Shown here in pieces: positions 1-11,800 of a stretch of DNA of 64,000 nucleotides (the stretch's first letter is position 1; every line of letters begins with the position of its first letter). The translations under genes and the position numbers were made by a program. The notes under the pieces are model-generated. The model did not search any database and was not told the DNA's origin. It saw only the letters and a list, made by a program, of their open reading frames with translations. This DNA comes from Nymphaea colorata (lineage: Eukaryota; Streptophyta; Magnoliopsida; Nymphaeales; Nymphaeaceae). The stretch is from the NCBI RefSeq assembly GCF_008831285.2, contig NC_045142.1, forward strand, positions 18,539,354-18,603,353, written 5' to 3'.

Positions 1-2668
1 GTTGATCAGACCATAATACTTGACATAAAAATATATATGTGCATTTTTTTTACATAAATTTAGATGTTTGCGTATTTACTTTTTGGGTAAATTTGTATTT
101 ATAATCAATTAACTTGGATGGACTAGTTTAGAGAGTTCGTGTTTTAGGTCTTAAAAGATTTATGACTGACAATTGCTTGTCCCCTGATATAAAATCCTCA
201 AGATTTGAGAACCATCAACATAAACTCAGACCTTCCCCTCTCTGATATTAAATTCGATCATTTCTCAATGCAATAAGGTAAAACACGGGTATAGATCTTA
301 AGTCTGACCCAAGATCCTTAGTTTGATTAACTATAGATTTTACCATAGATCTTTTGTCATGTCAGCAAAAACATGTCGTGTCGTGTCAAGACTATATCAG
401 ATCCATGGATTTCAAATCTGGAGTAATCAAACAATCCCTTAGGATGTGTTTGTTAAGGAGGAGTGTTATCCATCTCAGATCCACATATTTGAAGTCTCCT
501 AGTCGGATCTGATAATAGATGCTTTTAGGGGGACTATGGATTTCATATCCACGTTCTCTCGCTGTCAAGATCCACTATTCATTCAGATAGTGGGTCCCAC
601 AAAAGAAGGAACTCAGATCCCCTTGGATCTCAAGTCTATCAGTAAACAAACAAACCATTAAGTTTTTCAGATATGTAAGTCATCCTTACCTCAATCATAA
701 TTTCCCTTTCTGATTTTGAATCCATCAGAAAACAAACGCACCTTAGTGTGTGTTTGATAGCCTCACATATCAGATCCGTTGCTGATCTCAAAATCCGCCT
801 TAGGTGAAATCAACTGCTGAAACAACCAATAGGTTTCACAACTGCAGATTTGAGATCCACATTACTTTATAAAAACCATGGATTTGTGATCCGGAAAAGA
901 GGAAGGGACTACATATCCATGGTTTTAAGATCAAAACAGATCCATGGTAGCCCCCAATCTCAAGCCCGAAGCTATTAAATAGAGCCTTGGCTTTTCAGAT
1001 ATGTAAGATATACTACCTCAATTCCGGTCGTCCCTTGTAAGCCACTTGATTGATAGGACAGAACACCTGGTTTCAGTACATGGTGTTATTTTCTACGGAC
1101 TCGACAGCGAGGAGTGGACGCGTTGAACACATAGACTGTGCAAATTCTGTTCGGAGCAAACCGCTCTGTTCTATATGTCCATTGTTTGTGTGAAGACAAA
1201 GGTGAAAGGACCCATTGATTAGCAGTGTTCATGTTCCGCATAATCATACGACCTCTTAGCGTTAAGCTTGTCGGTGCCCTTCCTCAGCTGTTCTTAGACT
1301 TGGAATCTAGATTATGCATCCCAAGTATTGACCTTTAGACCATCAAGCGGCCGATTTGATTCGAGTCGACCGCAAAACAATTCGATTTCATAGCCGACTC
1401 AAGAGTGCCGCATATGGGTTCTTTAAATAATTTTTAAATATTTTAAATTTTCCTTACTTTTTATTGTTTTAATTTTTTTTCATGTAGTTTTTAAGTGATG
1501 TTTTATTTCTCTACTGATTTCGAACCGACGAACCAGTGCATTGACCAATTCGCTTAATTGGCAGCCTCACCGACTCGGCTCCTGAATCAATTGTTTTTAT
1601 AACAATGCTGTGGACATCTTTTCAACTTAGAGAATTGAATTTGGTTTTATTTCACAACAAAAAATCTTAGACATGTAGAACAAGCAGTGAGGTTTTCAAT
1701 GCATACCTACAAATATCATTTTTGGGTTTTAAAACAGCAAAGTTTTGTATGGATATAAACTAGCAAAGTTGTTTCTGACAGGAAATGGGAAAATTTTGAT
1801 AAATTTTTAAAACACTTGATCTTTCGACGAGAAAGGTGGCAAAGTCATTATTTTTCATTATATATATATGTATTAAGGATGAGTTGTAACCAAATGGGAT
1901 TCTCTAGACGGTTTTGTTTTCACTATTTCAGACTATTTGAAAGAATAACTGAAACAGACATCAAAGAGATCTTGAGAAACTCTTGGCTTGTCGGCTGATG
2001 CTGGCGGGAGATGTCCCATGCATAATAAAATCTGTACAAGAAGTCCGACGCCTGTTGGATTGGTGGATTTATGATGAGAGAATCTGAAAAGGTTGCCAAT
2101 TCAGTGAAACAGAGCTTATTTTTTTATTTCATTACTGATATTGACCATATTGAACAGTGATGTCATTTTCATATGGAAGTAATTTTGGACTTGCTGGCGT
2201 TGATTGAAGAACAAATCTCTTCCGCAAAGCAGTATCAGTATGAAACTCCATCTGAGAAGGCAAATACCATCTTGATTGGTCTAAATTATTGAAGAACATT
2301 AGTAGAAAACTGCATCAAAGGGCAGACATGCCATCTTGGCTGTCAACACTATTTCTGCTAGTGTTCAATGTAATCAGGGCCTCTGTAAACATTTAACAGT
2401 AGTGAGTTTATTTCTGGAGAACCCGTTGACGTCCTTGTTTTCTTTAGACCAAGTTCTATGAAAAGACATTTTTATGCTCGAGTAACTCGAGCCATCTTAA
2501 ACTCAGCCAGGCAAAGTTCGAGCTGGTCGGCTCAAGCTGAGTTGAGAGTCTTCAGACCTAACGACTGCAGCCAGCCCAATGGAATTGAACTTGATTCGGT
2601 ACACCCTTTATGATGAGAAATAATGGATATACAGTTATCACCTCTGGAAATATATATATTCACATGAC
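1..2668. other. Non-coding flank downstream of the lipase
   Basis: I find no coding gene here; short open frames such as the one at 1816-1998 start at non-ATG codons and resemble nothing. Roughly 400-960 is built of repeated motifs around 'cagatccatgg' and 'tttgagatccac', with paired ends resembling 'TTAGGATGTGTTTG' (near 440) and its inverse near 640-745. It looks like one or more decayed MITE-type insertions, but I cannot define target duplications. The last few hundred bases before 2668 would contain the 3' untranslated region of the lipase, which reads towards this side. Confidence 0.4.
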
Positions 2669-2872
2669 CTTAGATTGTGAGGTGAGGTACTTGGGAGAAC
2701 TGAAACTAGACCTTAGAATGTGAGGTGAGGTACTGGGGAGAACTGAAACTACCTTAGAATGTGAGGTGAGGTACTGAGGAGAACTGAAACTAGACCTTAG
2801 AATGTGAGGTGAGGTAACTGAAACTAGACCTTAGAATGTGAGGTGAGGTACTGGGGAGAACTGAGACTACCA
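2669..2872. repeat. Five-copy ~35-43 bp tandem repeat overlapping the lipase stop
   Basis: Five imperfect copies of a unit beginning 'ccttaga(a/t)tgtgaggtgagg' start near 2670, 2711, 2752, 2795 and 2830. The fourth is internally shortened. The repeat covers the end of the last lipase coding exon: on the minus strand the last ~15 codons and the TAG stop (2826-2824) are repeat sequence, and the stop lies at a junction between copies. Confidence 0.85.
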
Positions 2873-5800
2873 TTATCTGCATGGCTGTTCTTCAAAGTCA
2901 GAGAAGAAGAATCCCTTGTCAAGACAAAGTTGGAACTCCCAATGCCAACTTTCTTGATTATGCTGCTGTCAGTAACAATCTTGCAAGAACCCCATGTCTC
3001 TGCTTGTAACTCAACACCCAAATAGTTTAGATGGTCAGAAATGCTGTTCCCAGAGACAGACCTGTAAACCACGTGGATGAAGCATGATAACCAACCAGTG
3101 AAACATACACAACCCTGCATGCTAAGGGAAGGGAGAAAAAAATCTACCTGCTGCAACTTGGGTCCTCACCAGAGCTGTCGCATACTTGCTCAATTCTGTA
3201 TACCAAGCTTCCCACACCAAGAGTATAAAGCCATACCTACAATTTTGTATAAGTATACATCTTACAGAGGAATCTCCATGCAAAGAAAATGATCTTTTAA
3301 GTTTACCATAATCATGTTTGGCTACCGAACTAAGTGGATGTTTTTTGCCAATTTAACCTGTCTCTGCATTTTTGTTACCTAACTCCGTGGACGTTTTTTT
3401 GCCAATTTAACCTGTCTACACATTTTGTGCATTGGTTACTGCAGCAAACCTAAATGTGGAAAATAGAAGTTTGAGAGTTGATAATTGTGACCCATTGCAG
3501 CAATTAGGAGGGTTCACAACAAGTTGTACCCTATCATTCTACACCAGATTAAGCTGTATGATTTTTCTTCCAATCAGTGTAGATACAGAAAATCCGACCC
3601 ATGTCACATAGGTGCGGGGTGCGGTAATTTCCAGAAAATTTTTTATACGGTAATTTTCAGAAGAAGTTCAGAAAAATGAGAAAAATGTAACAGGCAGAAA
3701 CACCTGACGCCTGACAGCAAGCAGGCGTTCAGCAAAAAATATGAATTGATGCTCATAGCTATCTTAGCTCATTTTTAACTTTGACAAACTGAGGATGCTG
3801 AAAGCCTGCAGTATGTGATCCAAGACAAATTTATATGTTTCTAACAGTGATGCAAGTATGCAAGTCCCTGCCTACTCCCACCCTACCAAGCATTTTCTGG
3901 TGTCTCTTTCGAACTTAACCTCTTTGATGTGCTAATCATGGTCCAGTTGCTGGAAGACGATACTTGGACCAGAGATTTCTTCAGTGAAGAAACTTAGTAC
4001 TCATTACTATTCATAAAAACTCTTGGTCCTTTAGAGATCCAAGTTCAGGTAATCCAAGTCCCTATTATTATAAAAAGAGCATGTAACGTGTCCATATGGG
4101 CAAATACTTAGAAAAAAAGAAACAGGCTCTGAAATGCTCAATGGGGAAAAGGGTAAGAGCAGGGTTCATAAATAAGTCAAGCTCAAGTAACTCTCCTCCG
4201 TTCAATTGGGCTCAGTCTGTGACAATATATGTATTATTTTTCAACTATGTCACTAGTTAGAACTTGGGAGTTCTGCAATAGTGATTTTTTTTTTTCCTTT
4301 GAGGAGTTTCAGTCCTATTGTATTGCTCTGGGGCATTAATCATTCAAAGAAAAATTATTTTCAGTGTTCTAGCTTGATCTCTGTCCAAGCTCAATCTCAC
4401 TACCCAAGCTCAATAATTTAAACTCAAGTCAAGCCCAATGAAAACCAATGAGTTTGCAATTAGGAAATTACCTCACGAGGAAAATGATGGTATGTCTTCT
4501 GAGGGAAGTAGGTATAATATGGAGGCAAATGAGGCACCATATCATGTTCATTAGTGATACGGAAAGTAGCTGGCACATGTTCACTGAAGTAGGAAGCAAA
4601 CACTGAATTCCCAACACGTGGTTGACCAAATGTGATGAGTTGAGTAATGTTTGCTCCATAGTTGACCTGGAACATGTTTATAAATTTGACGTCAACATGC
4701 ATCCCAATGTATATTTGACCAACAATACTGTTTAAAACTGTTGGTTAAAATCATTAGACCAATAGAACAAGCTGTCTAGTCACCAAGAACAAACAATTAA
4801 TTTCTATGACAGTTTGTCACAGTTACTGACATTCTCCCACTTTGGCAAGCGAGAGAGGAAGAGAGAGAGTATGATAAATTGAAAGAAATCTGCACACAAA
4901 TGAAATGTGAAATCTCAATTAAGTCTGTGCATATATATATATTTATTACATACACACACAAAAACATCCATAAATACATTATATATATACATATACACAC
5001 ACCCCTCGCGATACTTGGCAAAGGACCAGAACTGTAAGCATAAGAATACACCAAGATTTGGCATTTTAACAACATAGAATATCATTGTTTCAGCTGTAAA
5101 GCCTGTAATATATAACTTCTAACACATGGACAACCTAATATACACATTTATGCACATCACATCAATGTGCTACCAATGCTACTTATGGGGAGACAGATGG
5201 AATTTTCTCAAATACATAAAAAATTGGAGCAACCAAAATTTTATAGGAAAAGCACACTAGCGATGCTAAGAATTTTCAGTGACATCATGATATCACATGA
5301 AAAGCACAAAAAGTAAAACCTTCAAGAAAAAAGGACAGCAGTAAACAATCATTTTACAGAGTCAGACTCCAAATGAGACACGACTCGCAAGGAAATTTGC
5401 AATTGACATTGTACTTAGATACCAGCAAAATGCCATAAGCAGCCATCATCATCACCAACATAAGATGAGAAGACACTCCTAGAACATCAGTGTGGATGAG
5501 ATAGAAAAATATGAGGTTGGGCCCATCAAAAACTGGATGGCTTGAAATCCAAAGCATGCTTGTATATTGATCATTGAGACAATCAGACTGGGCCAACCTG
5601 TAATGTTAAGTTGGTGTGTATTTAGTGCATGCATGGATGGTTAAGAAAAATAAAAAATCACTAACTGTTTGCAGTTAATCATAAAGTTCATGTCAGCTTA
5701 CTTTAAGGTCAAGTGCACAAAAGGATGCCATAGCTCCTCCCATGGAATGTCCAGTAACCAGAACACCAATTCTTCCGTATAATTCCCAAGCTCTCTGAAC

Positions 5801-8800
5801 AGCATTAACAACTCCAGGACGAATGCTTGTGTTGTGGTACGCAGAATAGAAGCCATGGTGCACCTGGGAAAGAGAAAAAGTTATTCCAAATAAAATTTCT
5901 GGCGGAAAACCACTCTAATAGTTCTTTACACAACTAACCATTGCATCATGCATGCCAGGATAGTTCAGGTCCAGTTGTTTCCAGAACAGATCCTCAATCC
6001 AATTCTGTAAGCTGCATTTGATTATCATTGTACAAAGTAAGAGACAGAAGCTTCAAGACAGAGAGACGTAGAGTAGAGACATGCAACTTCAGTAAATGAG
6101 CTTCATTCTACTTAACAGAGAGTAGATTCTTGCTGGATAAAGAGAGGTGACAGTGTGGCATAAAGATACTTGAAATTGAGAATAAAGTTAATAAACATAT
6201 TGGCACCCCTAGCTTTTCTTAGCACAAGTTTCTATATTACAGATCAACCCCTCAATTTTGTTGGCTTTATTGGGTTTCAGGTAGCTCTAACGCACTGTTT
6301 GGTTGGAGGGCAAGAGAGGGATGGAAAGGAAAGGAAAGGAAAGGAAAGGGAGGGAAAGACAATGGGAAAAGAAAGGAAAAAGGTGATTATAAAGCTTGTT
6401 TGGATAGAAAGGAAAGGAAAGGAAAGGGAGGGAAAGACAATGGGAAAAGAAAGGAAAAAGGTGATTATAAAGCTTGTTTGGATAGAAAGGAAAGGAAAGG
6501 AAAGGGAGGGAAAGACAATGGGAAAAGAAAGGAAAAAGGTGATTATAAAGCTTGTTTGGATAGAAAGGAAAGGAAAGACTAAAATCATGTTTGTTTGGAC
6601 TATATAAAGGAAAGAAAAGATATAATTTATAATACTTTACAATAATACCCCTAACATTCAAAATGTTTAAAAAATTGAGAGGTTTCGCTTCTAGTGGAGC
6701 CCCGGTCTTGTGTTCAACGAGAGTCCATGCTCCATACCCTTGAGAGAGTGCCAATGGGTTGGGTTTGACCCAAACTCAACTCATACTGAGCTTGAATTCA
6801 CCGAGCTTTGGTAAAAAGGGGTTCGGTTTGAACGTAACTTGGAAGAAACTCTTGAATCTCTTGTTTGGTTCGGTTTTTATGAGATGGCACCAAGATGTCA
6901 ATGTTGTTAAAACCTAACCTCGAGTCGAATTGGACACCAAAGAGGGAGAGAGAGAGATTGAAAACATCAAAAATTAATACTAACCATCAAAAAATAATCA
7001 CTATAGGGGCATTAATTAGCGCTGGTTTATCAAAAATTTGTTTCTTAGGAAAAATATTTTTAATTTGATTTCCTGATTCAATAAAAAAGGAACCACACTT
7101 ACACTCGACATTTCATTCTATAGTAATAAATCTAGTAAAAATTTAGATCAATCAAACAAAATGTTGGTAAAAATAATAATTGTCTAAAGACAAAAATCAT
7201 ATAGCAAAATAAAAAATAACATTCATGTCTTACATAACTCCAGCTCTGCTAAGCATCCAAAGTAAAACATTCTTTCGCTTAGAAAAAGGACAAGCAAAAA
7301 ATGTTTCCATCCTTTTTTCATTATCAGTAAGATGAAGATATGCTTTGATTTATAACTCTTCTTCAAGACCAATGACTTCAAATGCTGGAAATATGTCTTC
7401 TTTAGAATATTAATTTGAATGTCTCGGCTCTTGTTCGACATTACTTTTTTCAATTGCAGTAGCAACTCTTTTCAAAGGCATCTTTCATTACTTCAATCTC
7501 TTTTAAATCATCTTCATTTAAACGTTGGGCTCAACTTGGACTTCATACTCATCTCCTAGGTTGATAAATGGTTTTAATACTGCTTGATTTTGAGAAATCA
7601 TTTCATCAATAAGCTGGATTTTATCGCCAGTACTGTCACACGCTGAAGTCATTTGGTTGCACTTTTCTTTCGCTGTCATCGATCCTTCCCATGTTGCTCC
7701 ATCATTACCAAATAAATTTACTAAATTCTCATAGTTTGGAACAGGTGTCATCATCCACTTTTTTGCCATTGGATTTGCCTATAAATAACACAAAAAAGAT
7801 ACAACGGTAAAGAAACTCATATTTAACATAAAAATGTGATTATAAAAAAAAATTAAATCGCTACAAATAAAATTAGGTACCTCTATTGGTGGCTTTCATA
7901 CTTCGGGTTCAGCAGTCCACATATTTGTCCTTCAATCAATGCTAAATCCACTCAAACCACTTTTAAAGATGTCATAACAACTACTGAAATTAGACTTCAA
8001 CGTTTTCATTCAATTTTTTATGTGATCTTTGGTGAGCATTTTACCCAAGTTATCGTTTAGTTCTGTCACAACATTATCATACGCAGTTGTAGTAAAAGTG
8101 ACATTGACTCTATTGCTTATTATTTGTTGAAGCAGTAATGCATCAATCAGCGCATCATCCATAAATTGGCTTCATTGTATCTTATCACTCTTTCCTCCAT
8201 CTGTATATATTTGATTCTTGTTCATTGTTATTAGCTAAATGCAAAGAAAACTAGTTTAGGAAAGACATACATAATGAAAAGAAAAAACAACGTGTAATAA
8301 TAAAAGATCAAGTAATTAAATTCAATGAACGTCTACAATGACAAATAATATAAAGAGAAAAAAATCAACATGTCTCATATACAAAGTTATTCAATTTATT
8401 GAAGTTTGAAGTTGATAGTTCTACCACATAGTCGAAGAGATGCTTTGCCGTGTGAATTCTCCAAACCTATACTCTTCATCTACATCAACTTGAACAGAAT
8501 AATTTTCACTAGGTTGATTCATAAGTTCTGCATCAACATCTTCAATAATGTTAGCATCTAGATCGACACCCGTGAAAAAGTTGTGCAATGTACAACATAC
8601 TAAAATGATCTCCGACTGTGTACTGTAGGAATAAACTGGTTCTGTCGAATTAGCTATAATTGAGAATCTTTTTTTCAAGACACCAAATGATCTTTCAATA
8701 ACATTTCGCAAAGAAGCATGCCGAAGATTAAACAACTCTTTTGCATTTTCCAGGCCACGCTTGGAGTATTCTTTCAAGTGATGTGTCACACCCCTAAAGG

Positions 8801-11800
8801 GTGTGATAAGTCCACCTTTTAATGGAAAACCAGCATCAACAAGATAATATTTACCTAAAAAAATGAACACAATCACATGTTAAGTTCATATTTCATAAAA
8901 ATTATTAAATTATACATGCTTTTAATTACAATTACCTTCAGGAATTTTTAGTTTGTCTTTTTTCGTTAATGCATTTTTTATGATTCTAGAATCAGAAGTA
9001 GTTCCTTCCGAACCTCCTAATAAATAGGTAAATTTCATATCGAAAGAACATGCAGCCAACACATTTTGAGTTGGCCAGTCTTTTCTACCATGGTATCTTG
9101 GTGCATCCTCTGAAGATACTTTAACACTAACGTGTGTTCCATCAATTGCACCAACACAATTCTGAAACGCAATTCAATGTTAATGCAATATTGGCATATT
9201 ATAAAACAAAAAAACTAAATTAATTGATTTATTACCTGAAAGTATGGATAAAATCTATTATTGTATAAGATTTCATTTGGCACAGTTGATCCGTCAGACT
9301 CTTGAATGAATCTGTCTTCTAATAGAATAATTGAAATTACTACATTGTGAAAATATCGAGAAATTGTCTTTGTTGAATGATAGAACCAAAATTGAACCGA
9401 TCGATGTTTATATGTGTGAGACAACATCATGAGAAAGAGAAAAACTTGCTCTTCTACTTTACAATGTCTTGTATTACATAGTCCACCATCATGTTGAAGA
9501 ATATCACATAACTCTTTGAAAGTTGATGTTCCCATGCATGTTATATTGCGGCATTGTACATCATCATCTAATTATATATAATTTGATCTCTAATTTTTTG
9601 TCTTTCTTCATAAGATAGTCCAATTGATCGATGCACAAGTTGATGTCGACGTTGTCTTCGACGTATGAAATAATAAAAGATATAACATAAAAACAGAACA
9701 ACTTGTTGTTGTTGGTGTCGTCTCATGTCTTCTAATATGAAATAGGGTAAACAAATAAGTCGGTTATTTCAAACACTCTTTTTCCCATCACTCTTTTTGT
9801 AGAATATGGACCAAGGCCTTTCTAGTTTTTGTGGATTTCCTTCTTAACAAAGTTCCAAATTCTAACATCATCCTTCCCCTTTCTTTCAGCTCGTTCCTCC
9901 CCAGATGGTAAATATTCGACGCAGAGAATCCTGTTGAAGAAGCATTTTCACTTGCTTCCTACCCAACAGCCACCACCAAACTGATCGACCATCTAAGAGC
10001 ATCAGACTTTTTGTGGTACGTGGAGTCGGCTGTTAATTTAATATGTTATATTACACATTTTCCTTTTAAGTTCATGGGAATGCGGTTCTATATCATGTAC
10101 CTGTAGTGCACGCTAGATTATAATGGTTGGTCTAGAACCAATAGTAGATTCACGATAGTCGTTCGTCCTCTCTCAAACTTGGTCGATGAAGAGGTTGCAG
10201 AATCCCTTGTGAATGGATTCAAATTTGAGCCAACCTCCAGCTAGAGCTTCTAAGACTTGATTCAAGCTTGAGCTGGCCTAGCTCTGCTCATGTCCACCCC
10301 ACAACATACACCTTGGGTTTGTGCTGCCCATTTTACTCCTCGAAATTGGGCCAAATCAACTGAACCTCAAAATTGGGCCAAACCAACCATCAGATTTGTA
10401 AGTTGATTCCCACCTACTTGAGTCCTGCTCAAATTAGGAAGTGTTGCCTTCTATCTAATGTCGGGAATCGCTTGTCTTGATTGTCATCCTAGTGCACATA
10501 AAACTTAAAAATGATCTGATAGCTATTGTCTTTTTTATGTTGAATCACGATTACATGTACCAAACCTTTCCCTTCACCCTCCTTCTTGGTAGGTAAACAT
10601 GTTTGCATTGATGGTCTTTCTAATATGTGCATTTTGTGATTGCGAATGATGATTTTCTTCCGATTTATGTGTTCTTTTGCACTACGTTCTTTGTGAGTGT
10701 TTGAAATAAGTTGTTCTGTTTTTATGTTATATCTTTTATTATTTCATACATCAAAGACAACGTCGACAACAACTTGTGCATCGACCAATTGGACTATCTT
10801 ATGAAGAAAGACAAAAAATTAGAGATCAAATTATATATAAATTAGATGATGATGTACAATGTCGCAATATAACATGCATCGGAACATCAGCTTTCAAAAA
10901 GTTATGTGATATTCTTCAACATGACAGTGGACTATGTAGTACAAGACATTATAAAGTAGGAGAGCAAGTTTCTCTCTTTCTCATGATATTGTCTCACACA
11001 TATAAACATCAATCGGTTCAATTTTGGTTCTATCGTTCAACAAAGGCAATTTCTCGATATTTTCACAAAGTAATGAGTTCAATTATTCTATTAGAAGACA
11101 AATTCATTCAACAATCTGACGGATCAACTGTGCCAAATGAAATCTTATACAATAATAGATTTTATCCATACTTTCAAGTAATAAATCAATTAATTTAGTT
11201 TTTATGCTTTATAATATGTCAATATTGCATTAACACTGAATTGCATTTCAGAATTGTGTTGGTGCAATTGATGGAAGACATGTTCATGTTAAAGTATCTT
11301 CAGATGATGCACCGACGTATTGTGGTAGAAAAGACTGGCCAACTCAAAATGTGTTGGTTGCATGTTCTTTTAATATAAAATTTACCTATTTATTAGCAGG
11401 TTGGGAAGGAACTGCTTCTGATTCGAGAATCATAAAAAATACATTAACGAAAAAAGACAAACTTAAAAATTCCTGAAGGTAATTGTAATTAAAAGCATGT
11501 ATAATTTAATAATTTTTATGAAACATGAACTTAACATGTGATTGTGTTCATTTTTTTAGGTAAATATTATCTTGTCGATGCTGGTTTTCCTTTAAAAGGT
11601 GGACTTATCACACCCTTTAGGGGTGTGACACATCACTTGAAAGAATACTCCAAGCGAGGCCCGCAAAATGCAAAAGAGTTGTTTAATTTTCAGCATGCTT
11701 CTTTGCGAAATGTCATTGAAAGATCATTTGGTGTCTTGAAAAAAAGATTCCCAATTATAGCTAGTTCGACAGAACCAGTTTATTCGTGCACTACACAGTC

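Noticed and set aside
1816..1998. 60-codon frame left of the lipase
   Set aside because: It begins at TTG, has no recognisable domain and lies in AT-rich non-coding sequence.
6170..6754. Overlapping open frames of 103-155 codons on both strands
   Set aside because: They are produced by the 78 bp repeat, whose length is a multiple of three, and are low-complexity Lys/Glu or Phe/Pro/Ser proteins.
9727..10707. Inner TIRs that would split the palindrome into two elements
   Set aside because: I searched by eye for CTGTTTGG or CCAAACAG in the spacer and found none.
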